Of a DNA stretch of 64,000 nucleotides, positions 8,988 through 18,572 are shown one piece after another; position 1 is the stretch's first letter, and every line of letters starts with the position of its first letter. This DNA is from CAVYWD01 sp963772225 (lineage in GTDB: Bacteria > Myxococcota > Myxococcia > Myxococcales > UBA5297). The stretch lies in the NCBI GenBank assembly GCA_963772225.1, contig CAVYWD010000001.1, positions 558,001 to 622,000 on the forward strand, in the 5' to 3' direction. Both the position numbers and the translations under genes were made by a program. The notes beneath the pieces were generated by a model, which was given only the letters and a program-made list of their open reading frames with translations, was not told where the DNA came from and did not search any database.

Positions 8988-10455
8988 TCAAGTGCCCATC
9001 AAGACCCGCGCCCAGTGGACCGTGGCGCGGAAGGCGTCGAGCCGCCGCGTCCCTTCGGGGAGCAGCTTGAGGCGGAGGCGGTTGGCGGCGGAGGCCATCC
9101 GCAGAGCGCGATGCGCGCCCGGGGCGCCGAGGGTCGCCCGCTGTGCGTCGAGCTCGGCCGCAAGCTCGGCGGCGCGCGCGTGCTCCACCCCCAGTTCCGC
9201 GCCAAGCCCCACCACCTGCGCCAGCGCATCGGCGAGGCGCGCCTCCCGCTCGGCGAGCCGACTCCGAAGGGCGTCCATTTCGCCGGCGGAGCGCGAGTGC
9301 ACCGACTCCAACTCGGCCCCGAGCTTCGCAACCTGCGCCAACGCAGCGGCTGCGCGCGCCGACTCCCCGGCGAGCCGACTCCTGAGGCTCTCAGCCTCGC
9401 GCGCGGCGACTCGCCACCTGGCCTCAGCCGCGACCCCTTCGAAAAGCGCGTTGGTATAGAGCTCGGCCACCGGGCGGTAGATGTTGCGGCTCTCCGCGTC
9501 GAGGCGCACCTCGCCGTCGATCACCTGACCGTAGAGGCCGACCCATTGGCGGGCACGCTCCGTCAGGCGATAGCCCTCGACTATCGCCTGCTGCACCGAG
9601 CGCGTGTCGAGGGCAGTCGCCGATTCCAGGAGTTCTTCAAACTGCTCCACGGTCGGCTGCGAGCGGGTGAGCCGGCCGGAGAAATTGACCGAGGCCAGTG
9701 CGGGGAGGCGCTCGACCTCGAGAAATCCGTCGCAGCCGTGCACATCCCAGAGGAGACATGCCTTGCCGAGCGCGCCGGCGAGCAAGGCGGTGCGGCCGAT
9801 GGTGATGACCAAGTCGAATGGCTCGAGGAACGCTGGTGTCACCTCCGTCGAGTTGAGCGGCAGGCCGTAGTGGATCCACTCGAGCCGCCCGGCGGCGGCG
9901 AGCGCCTCGAGGGTCGTCACCAGCGCGGGGGCGAGGTGGTTCGTCACCACGGCAACCCGGCGTACCCGAGCCGGCGAAACAGCCGGCGCCGGCGTCCAGC
10001 CTCGGTCGTCGAACCAATTGCGCATCACCGTAAAGAGGCACGGCGCGCCCGAAGGGACTTTTGGCTAGCCGGCCGAGGACCTCCTCCGAGACCGCGACCC
10101 CGCGCGCGACCCCGGGCCATACCACGGGCGGTGTCTCGTGCGCCGGGATGACACCGAGCGACGAGAAGACTACGGGCGCTCTCTCGAGATGCGTTCCGAG
10201 CCACCACAGCGTCGGGCCGTGGCGCGCGTGCACAACGTCGGGATGGAAGGCCACCACCTCGGCCGACTGCTCCGTAGTGTACACCGGAACGCCGCTCGCC
10301 TGGAGCGCACGGGACAGCTCACCGGGGAGAAATGTGAAGATCCGTACGTCGTGGCCACCGGCCCTCAAGACAGTGGCGAGCTCGCTCACGTAGAGCTCCG
10401 AGCCTGCACGCTCAGCCAGATGATGATTCGACAGGAGAATGCGCAACTGTGGCAC
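8988..10455 (-). CDS. GT4-like glycosyltransferase with C-terminal coiled coil; frame broken near 10037
   Basis: The N-terminal part starts at ATG 10455 (MPQLRILLSNHHLAERAGSE), a typical GT-B acceptor-binding opening, and runs to RLAKSPFGRAVPL. There the frame breaks. The continuation (LFTVMRNWFDDRGW) is one frame away and runs to the stop at 8988. Restoring one base near 10037 gives a single protein of about 488 residues. The C-terminal third, translated from roughly 9400 down to 9100, is an Ala/Glu/Arg-rich coiled coil with heptad spacing. No strong E-x7-E motif is seen, so the assignment to GT4 rests on the N-terminal fold. Either the gene is inactivated or one base was lost in the sequence. 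It lies upstream of the giant glycosyltransferase on the same strand. Confidence 0.65.
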
Positions 10456-10843
10456 CAGGGGCGAAGGTCAAGCCTTGCAGCGGGTCGTTTGGGCCCCGAA
10501 TGGTCAGGGGACGCCGCCAAATTGGCGACTTCCACGGCAACGGCCCGAAGCTTGGCCGAGCAGATGAATGGACGCCGGTCGTTGCTGCTCAGCGCTATAG
10601 TTCCACGGGGAGATACCCTCCATCACTGAATTTAGCCGCTCAGATTCCGAAGAGGCGGCTCGGATGGGCCCAATCCTGCCGGCGCCGCGGGTGCCTCAGC
10701 TTTCGCGGTGCATCTCCGTCGAGGACAGCGCTCTAACAGCGAAACCATCACCTTCATGGCGATAGCGCTCGTCCTGCGAGTTCAGCCTGCATTGACACGC
10801 CCGCCCCAAGCGTATACGTAGCCCCCTTCCCCCGGAGGGCACC
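10456..10843. other. Divergent intergenic region between the GT gene and the rfb operon
   Basis: This 388-base region lies between a leftward glycosyltransferase gene and the rightward rfbA operon, so it should hold promoters for both. A sigma-70-like candidate for rfbA is listed separately. No JUMPstart/ops element was recognised, and no small gene with a convincing start was seen. Confidence 0.5.
10792..10818 (+). promoter_or_regulatory. Candidate sigma-70-like promoter of the rfbACBD operon
   Basis: TTGACA at 10792-10797 is a perfect -35 box. A TATACG box at 10813-10818 follows after 15 bases, which is two short of optimal. The rfbA start codon is at 10844, with GGAGGG just upstream. It stands out in very GC-rich DNA, but spacing is imperfect and this remains a prediction. 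Confidence 0.4.
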
Positions 10844-11590
10844 ATGAAGGGCGTCATCCTCGCAGGCGGCACCGGTTCCCGCCTCTTCCCGTTGACCAAA
10901 GTCACCAACAAGCACCTCCTCCCGGTTGGCCGGGAGCCGATGATCTTCCACCCGGTCGGCAAGCTCACCCAAGCCGGCATCGAGGAAATCCTCATCGTCA
11001 CCGGCGTCGACCACATGGGCGACGTGGTGAACCTGCTCGGCTCGGGCAAGGACTTCGGCTGCCGGTTCACCTACAAGGTCCAGGACGAGGCGGGCGGCAT
11101 CGCCCAGGCGCTCGGCCTCGCGGAGAACTTCGCCAGCCGCACACCCCTCTGCGTCATCCTCGGCGACAACATCTTCGAGGACTCCATCGCCGGCGCGGCC
11201 GCCGCCTTCTCGAGGCAGGAGAAAGGCGCTCGGGTGCTCCTCAAGAAGGTGCCCGACCCGGGCCGCTACGGCGTCGCCCAGGTCGACGGCCCGCGCATCG
11301 TCGGCATCGAGGAGAAGCCCAAGGCCCCGAAGAGCGACCTCGCGGTGACCGGAATCTACTTCTACGACGCCCAGGTCTTCGACCTCATCCGCACCCTCAA
11401 GCCCTCCACCCGTGGCGAGCTCGAGATCACCGACGTGAACACCGCATACCTCCGCGCGGGGGCGCTCCAGTACGACCTCATGAGCGGGTGGTGGACGGAC
11501 GCCGGCACCTTCGATTCGCTCATGCTCGCGAACGAGCTCGTCATCGGCCGAGTCTCGCCCACCCCCTCCGACTTGAAGCGGTCGGCTTAG
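10844..11590 (+). CDS. rfbA: Glucose-1-phosphate thymidylyltransferase
   Basis: Makes dTDP-glucose from glucose-1-phosphate and dTTP, the first step of dTDP-L-rhamnose synthesis. The 248-residue protein opens with the nucleotidyltransferase signature GVILAGGTGSRLFPLT, and has the metal-binding region VILGDNIFED and the sugar-binding EEKPKAPKS. At 248 residues it is the short form, lacking the C-terminal extension of the ~290-residue enterobacterial RmlA. ATG 10844 follows GGAGGG. It heads a four-gene operon with the epimerase 11 bases downstream. Confidence 0.93.
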   Translation: MKGVILAGGTGSRLFPLTKVTNKHLLPVGREPMIFHPVGKLTQAGIEEILIVTGVDHMGDVVNLLGSGKDFGCRFTYKVQDEAGGIAQALGLAENFASRTPLCVILGDNIFEDSIAGAAAAFSRQEKGARVLLKKVPDPGRYGVAQVDGPRIVGIEEKPKAPKSDLAVTGIYFYDAQVFDLIRTLKPSTRGELEITDVNTAYLRAGALQYDLMSGWWTDAGTFDSLMLANELVIGRVSPTPSDLKRSA

Positions 11591-11601
11591 GAGACAGACC
11601 C

Positions 11602-12069
11602 GTGGCCCAGAAGCCCATCCATGGCGTGAAGGTGAAGCCCCTCAAGGTCATCCCCGACGAGCGCGGTCGTCTCATGGAGATGCTCCGCAGCGACGACGAG
11701 TGCTTCATCGAGTTCGGCCAGACCTACATGACGACCATGTTCCCGGGCGTCACCAAGGCCTGGCACTACCACAAGCTCCAGACCGATCACTTCGTCTGCG
11801 TGAAGGGGATGATCAAGCTCGTCCTCTTCGACGAGCGCGAGGACTCGCCCACCAAGGGCACCATCAACGAGTTCTTCATCGGCGAGCACAACCAGCAGCT
11901 CGTGCAGATCCCCCATCACCTCTGGCACGGGTTCAAGAACATCGGCGACTCCGACGCCATCATCATCAACATCACGACCCACCCGTACCGCTACGACCAG
12001 CCCGACGAGTTCCGGGTCAATCCGCACGCCAACCACATCCCCTACCAGTGGGCGCGGAAGGACGGGTAG
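11602..12069 (+). CDS. rfbC: dTDP-4-dehydrorhamnose 3,5-epimerase-type cupin
   Basis: Cupin-fold enzyme of 155 residues expected to epimerise dTDP-4-keto-6-deoxyglucose at C3/C5. WHYHKLQTDHFV carries the clustered histidines of the active site, and LWHGFKNIG and TTHPYRYDQPDEFR are typical of RfbC-like proteins. It is shorter than classical RmlC (~180 residues) and belongs to a smaller sister group, so a related sugar epimerase role is possible. GTG 11602 was chosen because AGGAGA lies 8 bases upstream; the longer frame from 11488 would overlap rfbA. It is one codon away from rfbB. Confidence 0.82.
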   Translation: MAQKPIHGVKVKPLKVIPDERGRLMEMLRSDDECFIEFGQTYMTTMFPGVTKAWHYHKLQTDHFVCVKGMIKLVLFDEREDSPTKGTINEFFIGEHNQQLVQIPHHLWHGFKNIGDSDAIIINITTHPYRYDQPDEFRVNPHANHIPYQWARKDG

Positions 12070-12070
12070 C

Positions 12071-13099
12071 GTGAGCGCCAACGCCATGAACGTCCTCGTC
12101 ACCGGCGGTTGCGGCTTCATCGGCTCGAACCTCGTCCGGCTGCTCCTGGCCGAGCGGCCCGGGTGGCGAGTCGTGAACCTGGACAAGCTCACCTACGCCG
12201 GAAACGCCGAGAACCTCGCCGACCTGCAGGGCAACCCGCACTACCGCTTCGTGCGCGGCGACATCTGCAACGGCGAGCTCGTCGCCGAGCTCCTGCGCAG
12301 CGAGCGCATCGACGCCGTGATGCACCTCGCCGCCGAGAGCCACGTCGACCGCTCCATCCTGGCGCCTTCCGTCTTCATCGACACCAACGTCCGCGGCACC
12401 CAGGTGCTACTCGAGGCGGCGCGCGAGTTCGGCTTGAAGCGCTTCCTCCACGTCTCCACCGACGAGGTCTACGGCTCGCTCGGCCCCACCGGCTTCTTCA
12501 CCGAAGAGACGCCCATCGCCCCTTCGTCGCCGTACTCGGCTTCCAAAGCCGCGAGCGACCTGCTCGCCCTCGCCTACGCCCACACCTTCAAGCTCCCGGT
12601 GGTGGTCACCCGCTGCTCGAACAACTACGGGCCCTACCAGTTCCCCGAGAAGCTCATCCCGCTGATGATCGCCAACGCCCTGCGCGACCGGCCGCTGCCG
12701 GTCTACGGGGACGGAATGAACGTCCGCGACTGGATCCATGTCGACGACCACTGCCGCGGCCTGCTCGCCGCCCTGGAGCGCGGCAAGCCGGGCGAGGTCT
12801 ACAACTTCGGCGCCTCGAGCGAGCGCCACAACATCGACATCGTGAAGCAGGTCCTGCGCCTGCTGGCGAAGCCCGAGTCGCTCATCCAGTACGTCAAGGA
12901 CCGCCCCGGCCACGACCGGCGGTACGCCATCGACTCGACGAAGGCTCGGCGCGAGCTCGGCTGGGCCCCGCTCAAAAAGTTCGAAGAAGCCCTTGGCGAG
13001 ACCGTGCGCTGGTACGTCGCCAACCGGACCTGGTGGGAGCGCGTCCTCTCAGGCGAGTACCTCAAATACTACGAGAAGCAATACGGGGCGGCCGCGTGA
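12071..13099 (+). CDS. rfbB: dTDP-glucose 4,6-dehydratase
   Basis: Oxidises and dehydrates dTDP-glucose to dTDP-4-keto-6-deoxyglucose. This extended short-chain dehydrogenase has the NAD-binding TGGCGFIGSN near its N-terminus, HLAAESHVDRSI, the catalytic STDEVYGSL (Asp-Glu pair) and YSASKAASD (Tyr-x3-Lys). Its length of 342 residues is normal. GTG 12071 or ATG 12086 could start it; the ATG leads directly into the Rossmann strand. It overlaps rfbD by GTGA at 13096-13099, indicating translational coupling. Confidence 0.95.
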   Translation: MSANAMNVLVTGGCGFIGSNLVRLLLAERPGWRVVNLDKLTYAGNAENLADLQGNPHYRFVRGDICNGELVAELLRSERIDAVMHLAAESHVDRSILAPSVFIDTNVRGTQVLLEAAREFGLKRFLHVSTDEVYGSLGPTGFFTEETPIAPSSPYSASKAASDLLALAYAHTFKLPVVVTRCSNNYGPYQFPEKLIPLMIANALRDRPLPVYGDGMNVRDWIHVDDHCRGLLAALERGKPGEVYNFGASSERHNIDIVKQVLRLLAKPESLIQYVKDRPGHDRRYAIDSTKARRELGWAPLKKFEEALGETVRWYVANRTWWERVLSGEYLKYYEKQYGAAA

Positions 13100-13989
13100 G
13101 GGTCGCGGTCACCGGCGCCAACGGCCTGCTCGGAGGCGCGGCCGTGGCGCAGCTCGCCGGGCGCCACCAGGTCCTCGCCATCGGGCGCGGCCCCTGTCGC
13201 CTTCCGGCCGGCGACTATGCCTGGGCCGACGCCGACCTCGGGGACGGCCGCTCGGTCGAGGCGGCGCTCATGGGCTTTCGCGCCGAGGCGGTGCTCCACG
13301 CCGGCGCCGCCACCGACGTCGACGGCTGCGAGCGCGACCCTCTCCTCGCCTGGCGCGTCAACGTGGGTGGGTCCGAGCAGGTCGCACGGGCCTGTCGCGC
13401 GCTCAGCGCGAGGCTCGTCGCCGTCTCCACCGACTACGTCTTCGACGGCGAAGCCGGCCCGTACGCCGAAGAGGACCGGCCCAACGCCCGCGGCGCCTAC
13501 GCGCGCTCCAAGCTCTGTGGCGAGGAGGCCGCGCTGGTCCTCGCGCCCGACTGCGCCGTCGCCCGGGTCGCGGTCGTCTTCAGCGGCCGCCCGGGCGCGA
13601 AGGCCACCTTCGCCACGCAGATCGTCGAGAAGCTCTCTCGCGGCGAGCCGGTGAAGGCCTTCTCGGACCAGTACGTCTCCCCGACCTTGGCCGCCAACGG
13701 CGCCGCGATGTGCCTGGATCTCCTCCTGGAGACAAAGTTCCGCGGCGTCCTCCACACCAGCGGCGCCTCGGTGCTCGACCGCGTGGACTTCGCTCGCCGG
13801 GTGGCGGCGCGCTTCGGCCTCTCCGGCGAGATCATTCCGGTCCGCACCGCCGACGTGAAGCTCCCTGCCCCGCGCCCGCTCAAGGGCGGCCTCCGCGTCG
13901 ACCGCGCCGCGGCGCTGCTCGCCCACAAGCCGCTCGACATCGACGAGGCCATCGCCCAGTTCCAGCAGGAGTGGCGAAGCCGTTCGTGA
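13096..13989 (+). CDS. rfbD: dTDP-4-dehydrorhamnose reductase
   Basis: Reduces dTDP-4-keto-L-rhamnose to dTDP-L-rhamnose, completing the pathway. The 297-residue protein has TGANGLLGGA for NAD(P)H binding, HAGAATDVDGCE, VSTDYVFDGEAGPYAEED and YARSKLCGE (Tyr-x3-Lys), all standard for RmlD. GTG 13096 overlaps the rfbB stop. With rfbA, rfbC and rfbB it forms a complete rhamnose supply operon, so at least one glycosyltransferase in this cluster probably uses rhamnose. The 174 bases that follow hold no gene. Confidence 0.93.
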   Translation: MRVAVTGANGLLGGAAVAQLAGRHQVLAIGRGPCRLPAGDYAWADADLGDGRSVEAALMGFRAEAVLHAGAATDVDGCERDPLLAWRVNVGGSEQVARACRALSARLVAVSTDYVFDGEAGPYAEEDRPNARGAYARSKLCGEEAALVLAPDCAVARVAVVFSGRPGAKATFATQIVEKLSRGEPVKAFSDQYVSPTLAANGAAMCLDLLLETKFRGVLHTSGASVLDRVDFARRVAARFGLSGEIIPVRTADVKLPAPRPLKGGLRVDRAAALLAHKPLDIDEAIAQFQQEWRSRS

Positions 13990-14163
13990 CGGCGTGCAGG
14001 CTCTTGCCGCCCTGAGTAGCCTTCAGTAGTGTTGGCCGCCGCGCATTCGCCCCCCGAGTCCCGCCCCGGCCCCGCCGGAGCCTCCGCGGTCGAGGTCCGA
14101 GCGCGAAGCCAATTCCCATCGCGGGCGCGCCGCAGGTGAAGCGCACTTCGCAAGGAGCTTTCA

Positions 14164-15066
14164 ATGCCCCTCTTCTCCCGCTGTGACGGCGACCCGGTGA
14201 CGGACGAGCACGGCGAGCGCCTCATCATGCCGTTCCTCATGAGCGGGCGGAACGAGGCACTGGTCTACCTCGAGCAGCAGGTGGACGTGACGAACCTGCT
14301 CGCCTACCTCGACCGCGTGAACGCGGGGCAGGCCGAGAAGAAGCTCTCCTTCTTCCACGTGGTGCTCTGCGCCGCCGCCCGGGCCATGGGCGCCCGCCCG
14401 AAGATGAACCGCTTCGTCGTCGGCCGGCGCATCTACCAGCGCAAGAAGATGGAGTTCTCCTTCGCCGTGAAGAAGCGAATGGCCGACGACGCGGCCATGA
14501 CGGTCAAGAAGCTCCAGTTCTTCCCCGACGACACCCTGGACGCCATCGTCCAGCGCATCAACGACGCCATCTCCACTGGCCGCAGCAACAAGGCCACGTC
14601 GTCCGAGAAGGAGATGAGCTTCTTCCTCAAGCTGCCGGTCTTCGTGGTGAGCATCGCCACCTGGCTCTACCGCTTCCTCGACTCCGTCAACCTCCTGCCC
14701 AAGGCGCTGCTCGAAGCCGACGAGCTCTACTGCAGCATCTTCTTCGCCAACCTGGGCAGCGTCGGGCTCGAGGCCCCCTATCACCACCTGTACGAGTGGG
14801 GCACCGCGCCGCTCTTCGGGACCATCGGCCGCATCACCAAGGCCCCAGTGGTCAACGACAAGAACGAGGTCGAGATCCGCAGCCTCTGCTCCTTCAAGTG
14901 GAGCTTCGACGAGCGCGTCACCGACGGGTTCTACTGCGGCCGCTCTCTGGACCTCTTCAAGGACTACCTCGCCGACCCGGAGCAGCTCGAGCGCAAGCCG
15001 GCCCACGCCGCTCCCAAGCTCGGCGGGCCGGCGCCCTCCAAGGCCGCCGACGGGGCCAGCGCCTAA
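14164..15066 (+). CDS. 2-oxoacid dehydrogenase E2 catalytic-domain-like protein, atypical active site
   Basis: A stand-alone protein of 300 residues resembling the acyltransferase core of E2 subunits (trimeric CoA-dependent acyltransferase fold). LSFFHVVLCAAARAM and the C-terminal FKWSFDERVTDGFYCG fit this fold. E2 enzymes carry DHRxxDG; here the catalytic His is replaced by Glu (DERVTDG), so normal acyl transfer is doubtful. No lipoyl or E1-binding domain is present, and no dehydrogenase genes lie nearby. ATG 14164 has AAGGAG upstream. Its position between rfbD and a glycosyltransferase suggests a role in acylating a surface sugar, or a structural role; this is inference only. Confidence 0.7.
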   Translation: MPLFSRCDGDPVTDEHGERLIMPFLMSGRNEALVYLEQQVDVTNLLAYLDRVNAGQAEKKLSFFHVVLCAAARAMGARPKMNRFVVGRRIYQRKKMEFSFAVKKRMADDAAMTVKKLQFFPDDTLDAIVQRINDAISTGRSNKATSSEKEMSFFLKLPVFVVSIATWLYRFLDSVNLLPKALLEADELYCSIFFANLGSVGLEAPYHHLYEWGTAPLFGTIGRITKAPVVNDKNEVEIRSLCSFKWSFDERVTDGFYCGRSLDLFKDYLADPEQLERKPAHAAPKLGGPAPSKAADGASA

Positions 15067-15134
15067 TTGCGCCCGACGCCGCAGCCGGCGCGCTCGACAG
15101 CCCCTCGCCCGAGTCGCTATCTTCCGCGGGTTCC

Positions 15135-17403
15135 ATGACCCGCCCTCCCGTGCACATCGCCCTCGACCTGCGGATGGTCGGACCGCAGCTCCACGGCATC
15201 GCGCGCTACGCGCTCGAGCTGGCCCGCCGCCTCCCAGTCCGCGCGCCCGACTGGCGCTTCAGCCTGCTCGTCGCGCCGCGGTTCGACCGCGCGCTGCTCG
15301 GAGAGCCCCGCCCGAACTGCGCGCTCATCCCCGCGCGCAGCCGCTTCTTGTCCCCCGCCGAGCAGCTCGAGCTCCCGCTCCTGCTCAACAAGCTCCGGCC
15401 GGACCTCTACCACTCGCCGTCCTTCTCCGTCCCCAGCGCCTACCGCGGGGCCCTGGCGCTCACCATCCACGACGCCAACCACTTAGCCTTCCCCGAGCAC
15501 TACGGCCGCTTCCACCCCTTCTACTACCGCCACGTCGTGCGCCCCGGCGCCCTGCGCGCCGAGCTGGTGCTCACCGTCTCCCGCTTCTCGCAGCGCGAAA
15601 TCGAGGAGCGGCTCGCCCTCCCTCCCGGCCGCGTCCGCGTGGTCTACAACGGCGTCGACCCCTCCTTCCGCCGCGCCGACGGCGCCGCGCTCCAGGCCTT
15701 TCGCCGGCGGCTGAGCCTGCCCGACCGCTTCGTTCTCTACGTGGGCAACGCCAAGCCCCACAAGAACGTCGGCCAACTCCTCGACGCGTTTGCGCAGCTC
15801 GACTCCGACCTCTCGCTCGTCCTGTGCGCCGGGCCGCGCTCGGAGACGCTGCGGCCGCGCGTCGGCCCCAAGGCTTCCCGGGTGCGAATCCTCGAGGCCA
15901 TCGGCGAGGCCGACCTCCCGCTGCTCTACTCCGCCGCCGCGGTCTTCGTCTTCCCCTCCCTCTACGAGGGCTTCGGCCTCCCGCCGCTCGAGGCCATGGC
16001 CTGCGGCACGCCGGTCATCGCCACCCGCGCCACCGCGCTCCCCGAGGTGCTCGGCGACGCTGCCACCTTCGTCGCCCCCGGCGACGCGGACGGCCTCGCG
16101 CGCGCCATCGACACCCTGGCCGCCGACCCGGTTGCCGCCGAGCGCATGGCCGAGCTTGGCAAGCGCCAGGCCGCGCGCTTCAGCTGGGACCAGACAGCCG
16201 ACGAGATCCTCCAGGCCTACCGCGCCACCGCCAAGCCGGTCGGCCTGCGCACCGCCGTCCCTGGTCCGCGCGGGCCGAGCCTCAAGGTGCTCTTCGGCGT
16301 GCGCCCCAACCTCTGGAGCCTGCCCGGCGGCGACGCCACGCAGAATCCTTCGCACCCGCGCCGCCCTCGAGGAGATGGGCGTCTCCGCCACCCTCTGGAC
16401 CGAGCCGCAGGCGCCGACGCGCGGCAGCTTCGACCTCGCGCACCTGTTCCACCTGACGCGAATGGACACCTACGTCCAGGCGCAGGGGCTCGCGCAGATC
16501 GGCCTGCCGTTCGTCCTCTCCACCATCTACTGGCCCACCTCCGAGTTCGAGCGCCGCGGCTACACCGGCGCCCTGCGCCTCCTCCACTCCACCCTGCCCG
16601 ACGGCCCCGCGGAGATCGCCAAGAACGGCATCCGCGCCATGCTCGCCGAGGGCGAGTGGCGCTGGGCCATGCTCCCGGAGGCCATGCTCCCCACTGAGCA
16701 GCGCAGCCGCTTCCTCATCGAGCACGCGCTCCTGCTCCTGCCCAACTCGCGCGCCGAAGGCGCGGTGCTCGAGGAGCTGGGCGCCACGCGCATCCACCCG
16801 GTGGTGAACGCCTCCGACCCGCCTCCGCCGCACCCGTCGGCGCCCAAAGAGGCGCTGCCCGAGCGCTTCCTGCTCTGCGCCGGGCGCATCGAGCCGCGCA
16901 AGAACCAGCTCGCGCTGGTGGAGGCACTGCACGGCTTCGACGTCCCGCTTATCGTGGTTGGCGACGCCGGGCCCATGCACCACGACTACTATCGGCGGCT
17001 CCGGCGCACCGCGGGCGCCAACGTCCGCTTCCTCAAGTCGCACCCGCGCGACCAGCTCTTCGGCCTCTATGCGCGCGCCCAGGCGCACATCGCGCCGGCC
17101 TGGTACGAGACCCCGGGTCTGGTGAGCCTGGAGGCGGGCGCCGCGGGAGCGCGCGTCGTCACCACCGACCGAGGCTCGACCTGCGAGTACTTCGGCGAGG
17201 GAGCTTTCTACCTCGACCCCAGCGACCTCTCGTCCATCCGCTCTGCGGTGGAGCGAGCGCTCGCCTCGCCTCGCACGCCGGCGCTCCAGGAGCGCATTCT
17301 GCGCGAGTTCACCTGGAAGCGCGCCGCCGAGCAGACGCTCGCGGCCTACCGGTCCGCCCTCGCGAGCCTGGGCGCCGGCGACCAGGACTCGACCGCCCGA
17401 TGA
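15135..17403 (+). CDS. Tandem GT4-GT4 glycosyltransferase; frame broken near 16344
   Basis: Two GT-B glycosyltransferases in one gene. The first (from ATG 15135, DLRMVGPQLHGIARYALELA) has VYNGVDPSFRR, LYVGNAKPHKN and the donor-site SLYEGFGLPPLEAMACGTPV. The second begins at LKVLFGVRPNLWSLPGGDATQ and has CAGRIEPRKNQLALVEAL and PAWYETPGLVSLEAGAAGARV. Between GGDATQ and ILRTRAALEEMG the frame shifts; one extra A in CAGAATCC (16344-16345) explains it, and removing that base gives about 755 residues. It overlaps the next glycosyltransferase gene by ATGA at 17400-17403. As written the second domain would be translated only by re-initiation or not at all. Confidence 0.78.
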
Positions 17404-18572
17404 GCCCCTCACCGGAGCGGCCATCGCCGGCCATCGCCGGCCGCGAGGTCTGGTTCTTCGCCGCGGTGCCATGGGACTTTTCGCTGGCCGGCCGCACGCG
17501 CTACCTGGCGCTCGGGCTCAAGGCGCTCGGCGCTCGGGTGACCTTCGTCGAGCGGCCCACGATCCGCCAAGCGCTGGCGCGGCTGCGCCGGCCGCTGCGC
17601 GCCGCCGAGCTGCCCGTCGTTACCCTGCCGCCCTCGGAGCCCCGGCTCGACCGCCTCCCTGCGGCGCCGCGCGCCCTCGACGCCCTGGCTCGCCGCGGTC
17701 TCGAGCGCGCCCTCGGCAAAGCCCAGCCCATCGCCGTGGTTTCGACCCCCCGCTGGGCCCCGGTGCTCGAGGGGCTCTGGCGCGGGCCGGTCTTCTACGA
17801 CTGCATCGACGACCTGGGGGTCCACGCGCCCGAGGGGCTCGTCGGCCTCTACTCCGCCTGGGAGCGGCAGCTCCTCGCGCGCGCCGCCGGGGCGCTCGCG
17901 GTCTCCCCGGCGCTGGCGTCCGCGCTCTCGGCTGCGGGCGCCGCCGACGTGCGCCTGTGCCGCAACGGCGTCGGCGTCGACGAGTTCCTCTCTCGAGCGC
18001 TCCCGGCCGACCCGAGGGGGCCTCGAAAGCGGGTGGGCTACCTCGGAGCCGTCTTCGAATGGGTCGACGTCGCGCTGCTCGCCGCCGTCGCGAAGGCCCT
18101 CCCCGAGCACGACTTCGAGATCATCGGCCCCGTGCGACGCGGGGTGGACGTGCGGGCGCTCCAGCGACTGCCCAACGTGCACCTCACGGGCTTTCGCCCC
18201 TACCCCCTCGTCCCGCGGGCCATGGCGAGCTTCGACGTGGCGCTCATCCCCTTCAAGGAAGGCGAGGTGGCCCGCGCCGCCGACCCCATCAAGGTCTACG
18301 AGTACTTCTGCTTCGGCACGCCGGTCGTGACGACGCCGGTCGGAGACCTGGAGCGCATCGGCGACCTGCTCTACGTGGCGAGCGGGGCGCGCGACTTCAC
18401 CGCGGCCGTCCGCGCGGCCCTGGAGGAGCACCGCCCCGACCTGCGCGATCGCCGGGTGGCGTACGCGCGCGCCAACGACTGGTCGGTGCGCGCACTGGAG
18501 TTGGCGGAGGCGCTGCTCCCGAGCGGCGAGGCCTCGGTCGCCCCCCTCGCGCGCCCGGAGCCCCGCGGATGA
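17400..18572 (+). CDS. GT4-like glycosyltransferase
   Basis: A GT-B protein of 390 residues. The N-terminal domain includes FSLAGRTRYLALGLKALG and FYDCIDDLGVH; the donor domain includes VGYLGAVFEWVDVALL, NVHLTGFRPYPLVPRAM, and IKVYEYFCFGTPVVTTPVGD with the conserved Glu in the YEY turn. It overlaps both neighbours by four bases (ATGA at 17400 and at 18569), so the three genes are probably translationally coupled. The sugar and acceptor are unknown. Proteins of this style with DCIDDLG occur in exopolysaccharide clusters. Confidence 0.85.
   Translation: MSPSPERPSPAIAGREVWFFAAVPWDFSLAGRTRYLALGLKALGARVTFVERPTIRQALARLRRPLRAAELPVVTLPPSEPRLDRLPAAPRALDALARRGLERALGKAQPIAVVSTPRWAPVLEGLWRGPVFYDCIDDLGVHAPEGLVGLYSAWERQLLARAAGALAVSPALASALSAAGAADVRLCRNGVGVDEFLSRALPADPRGPRKRVGYLGAVFEWVDVALLAAVAKALPEHDFEIIGPVRRGVDVRALQRLPNVHLTGFRPYPLVPRAMASFDVALIPFKEGEVARAADPIKVYEYFCFGTPVVTTPVGDLERIGDLLYVASGARDFTAAVRAALEEHRPDLRDRRVAYARANDWSVRALELAEALLPSGEASVAPLARPEPRG

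Noticed and set aside
10456..10843. JUMPstart/ops element upstream of the polysaccharide operon
   Set aside because: No GGCGGTAG-type ops sequence was found in this interval.
11488..12069. Longer start for the epimerase at 11488
   Set aside because: It would overlap rfbA by about 100 bases with sequence unlike the family; GTG 11602 has a ribosome-binding site and begins the cupin.
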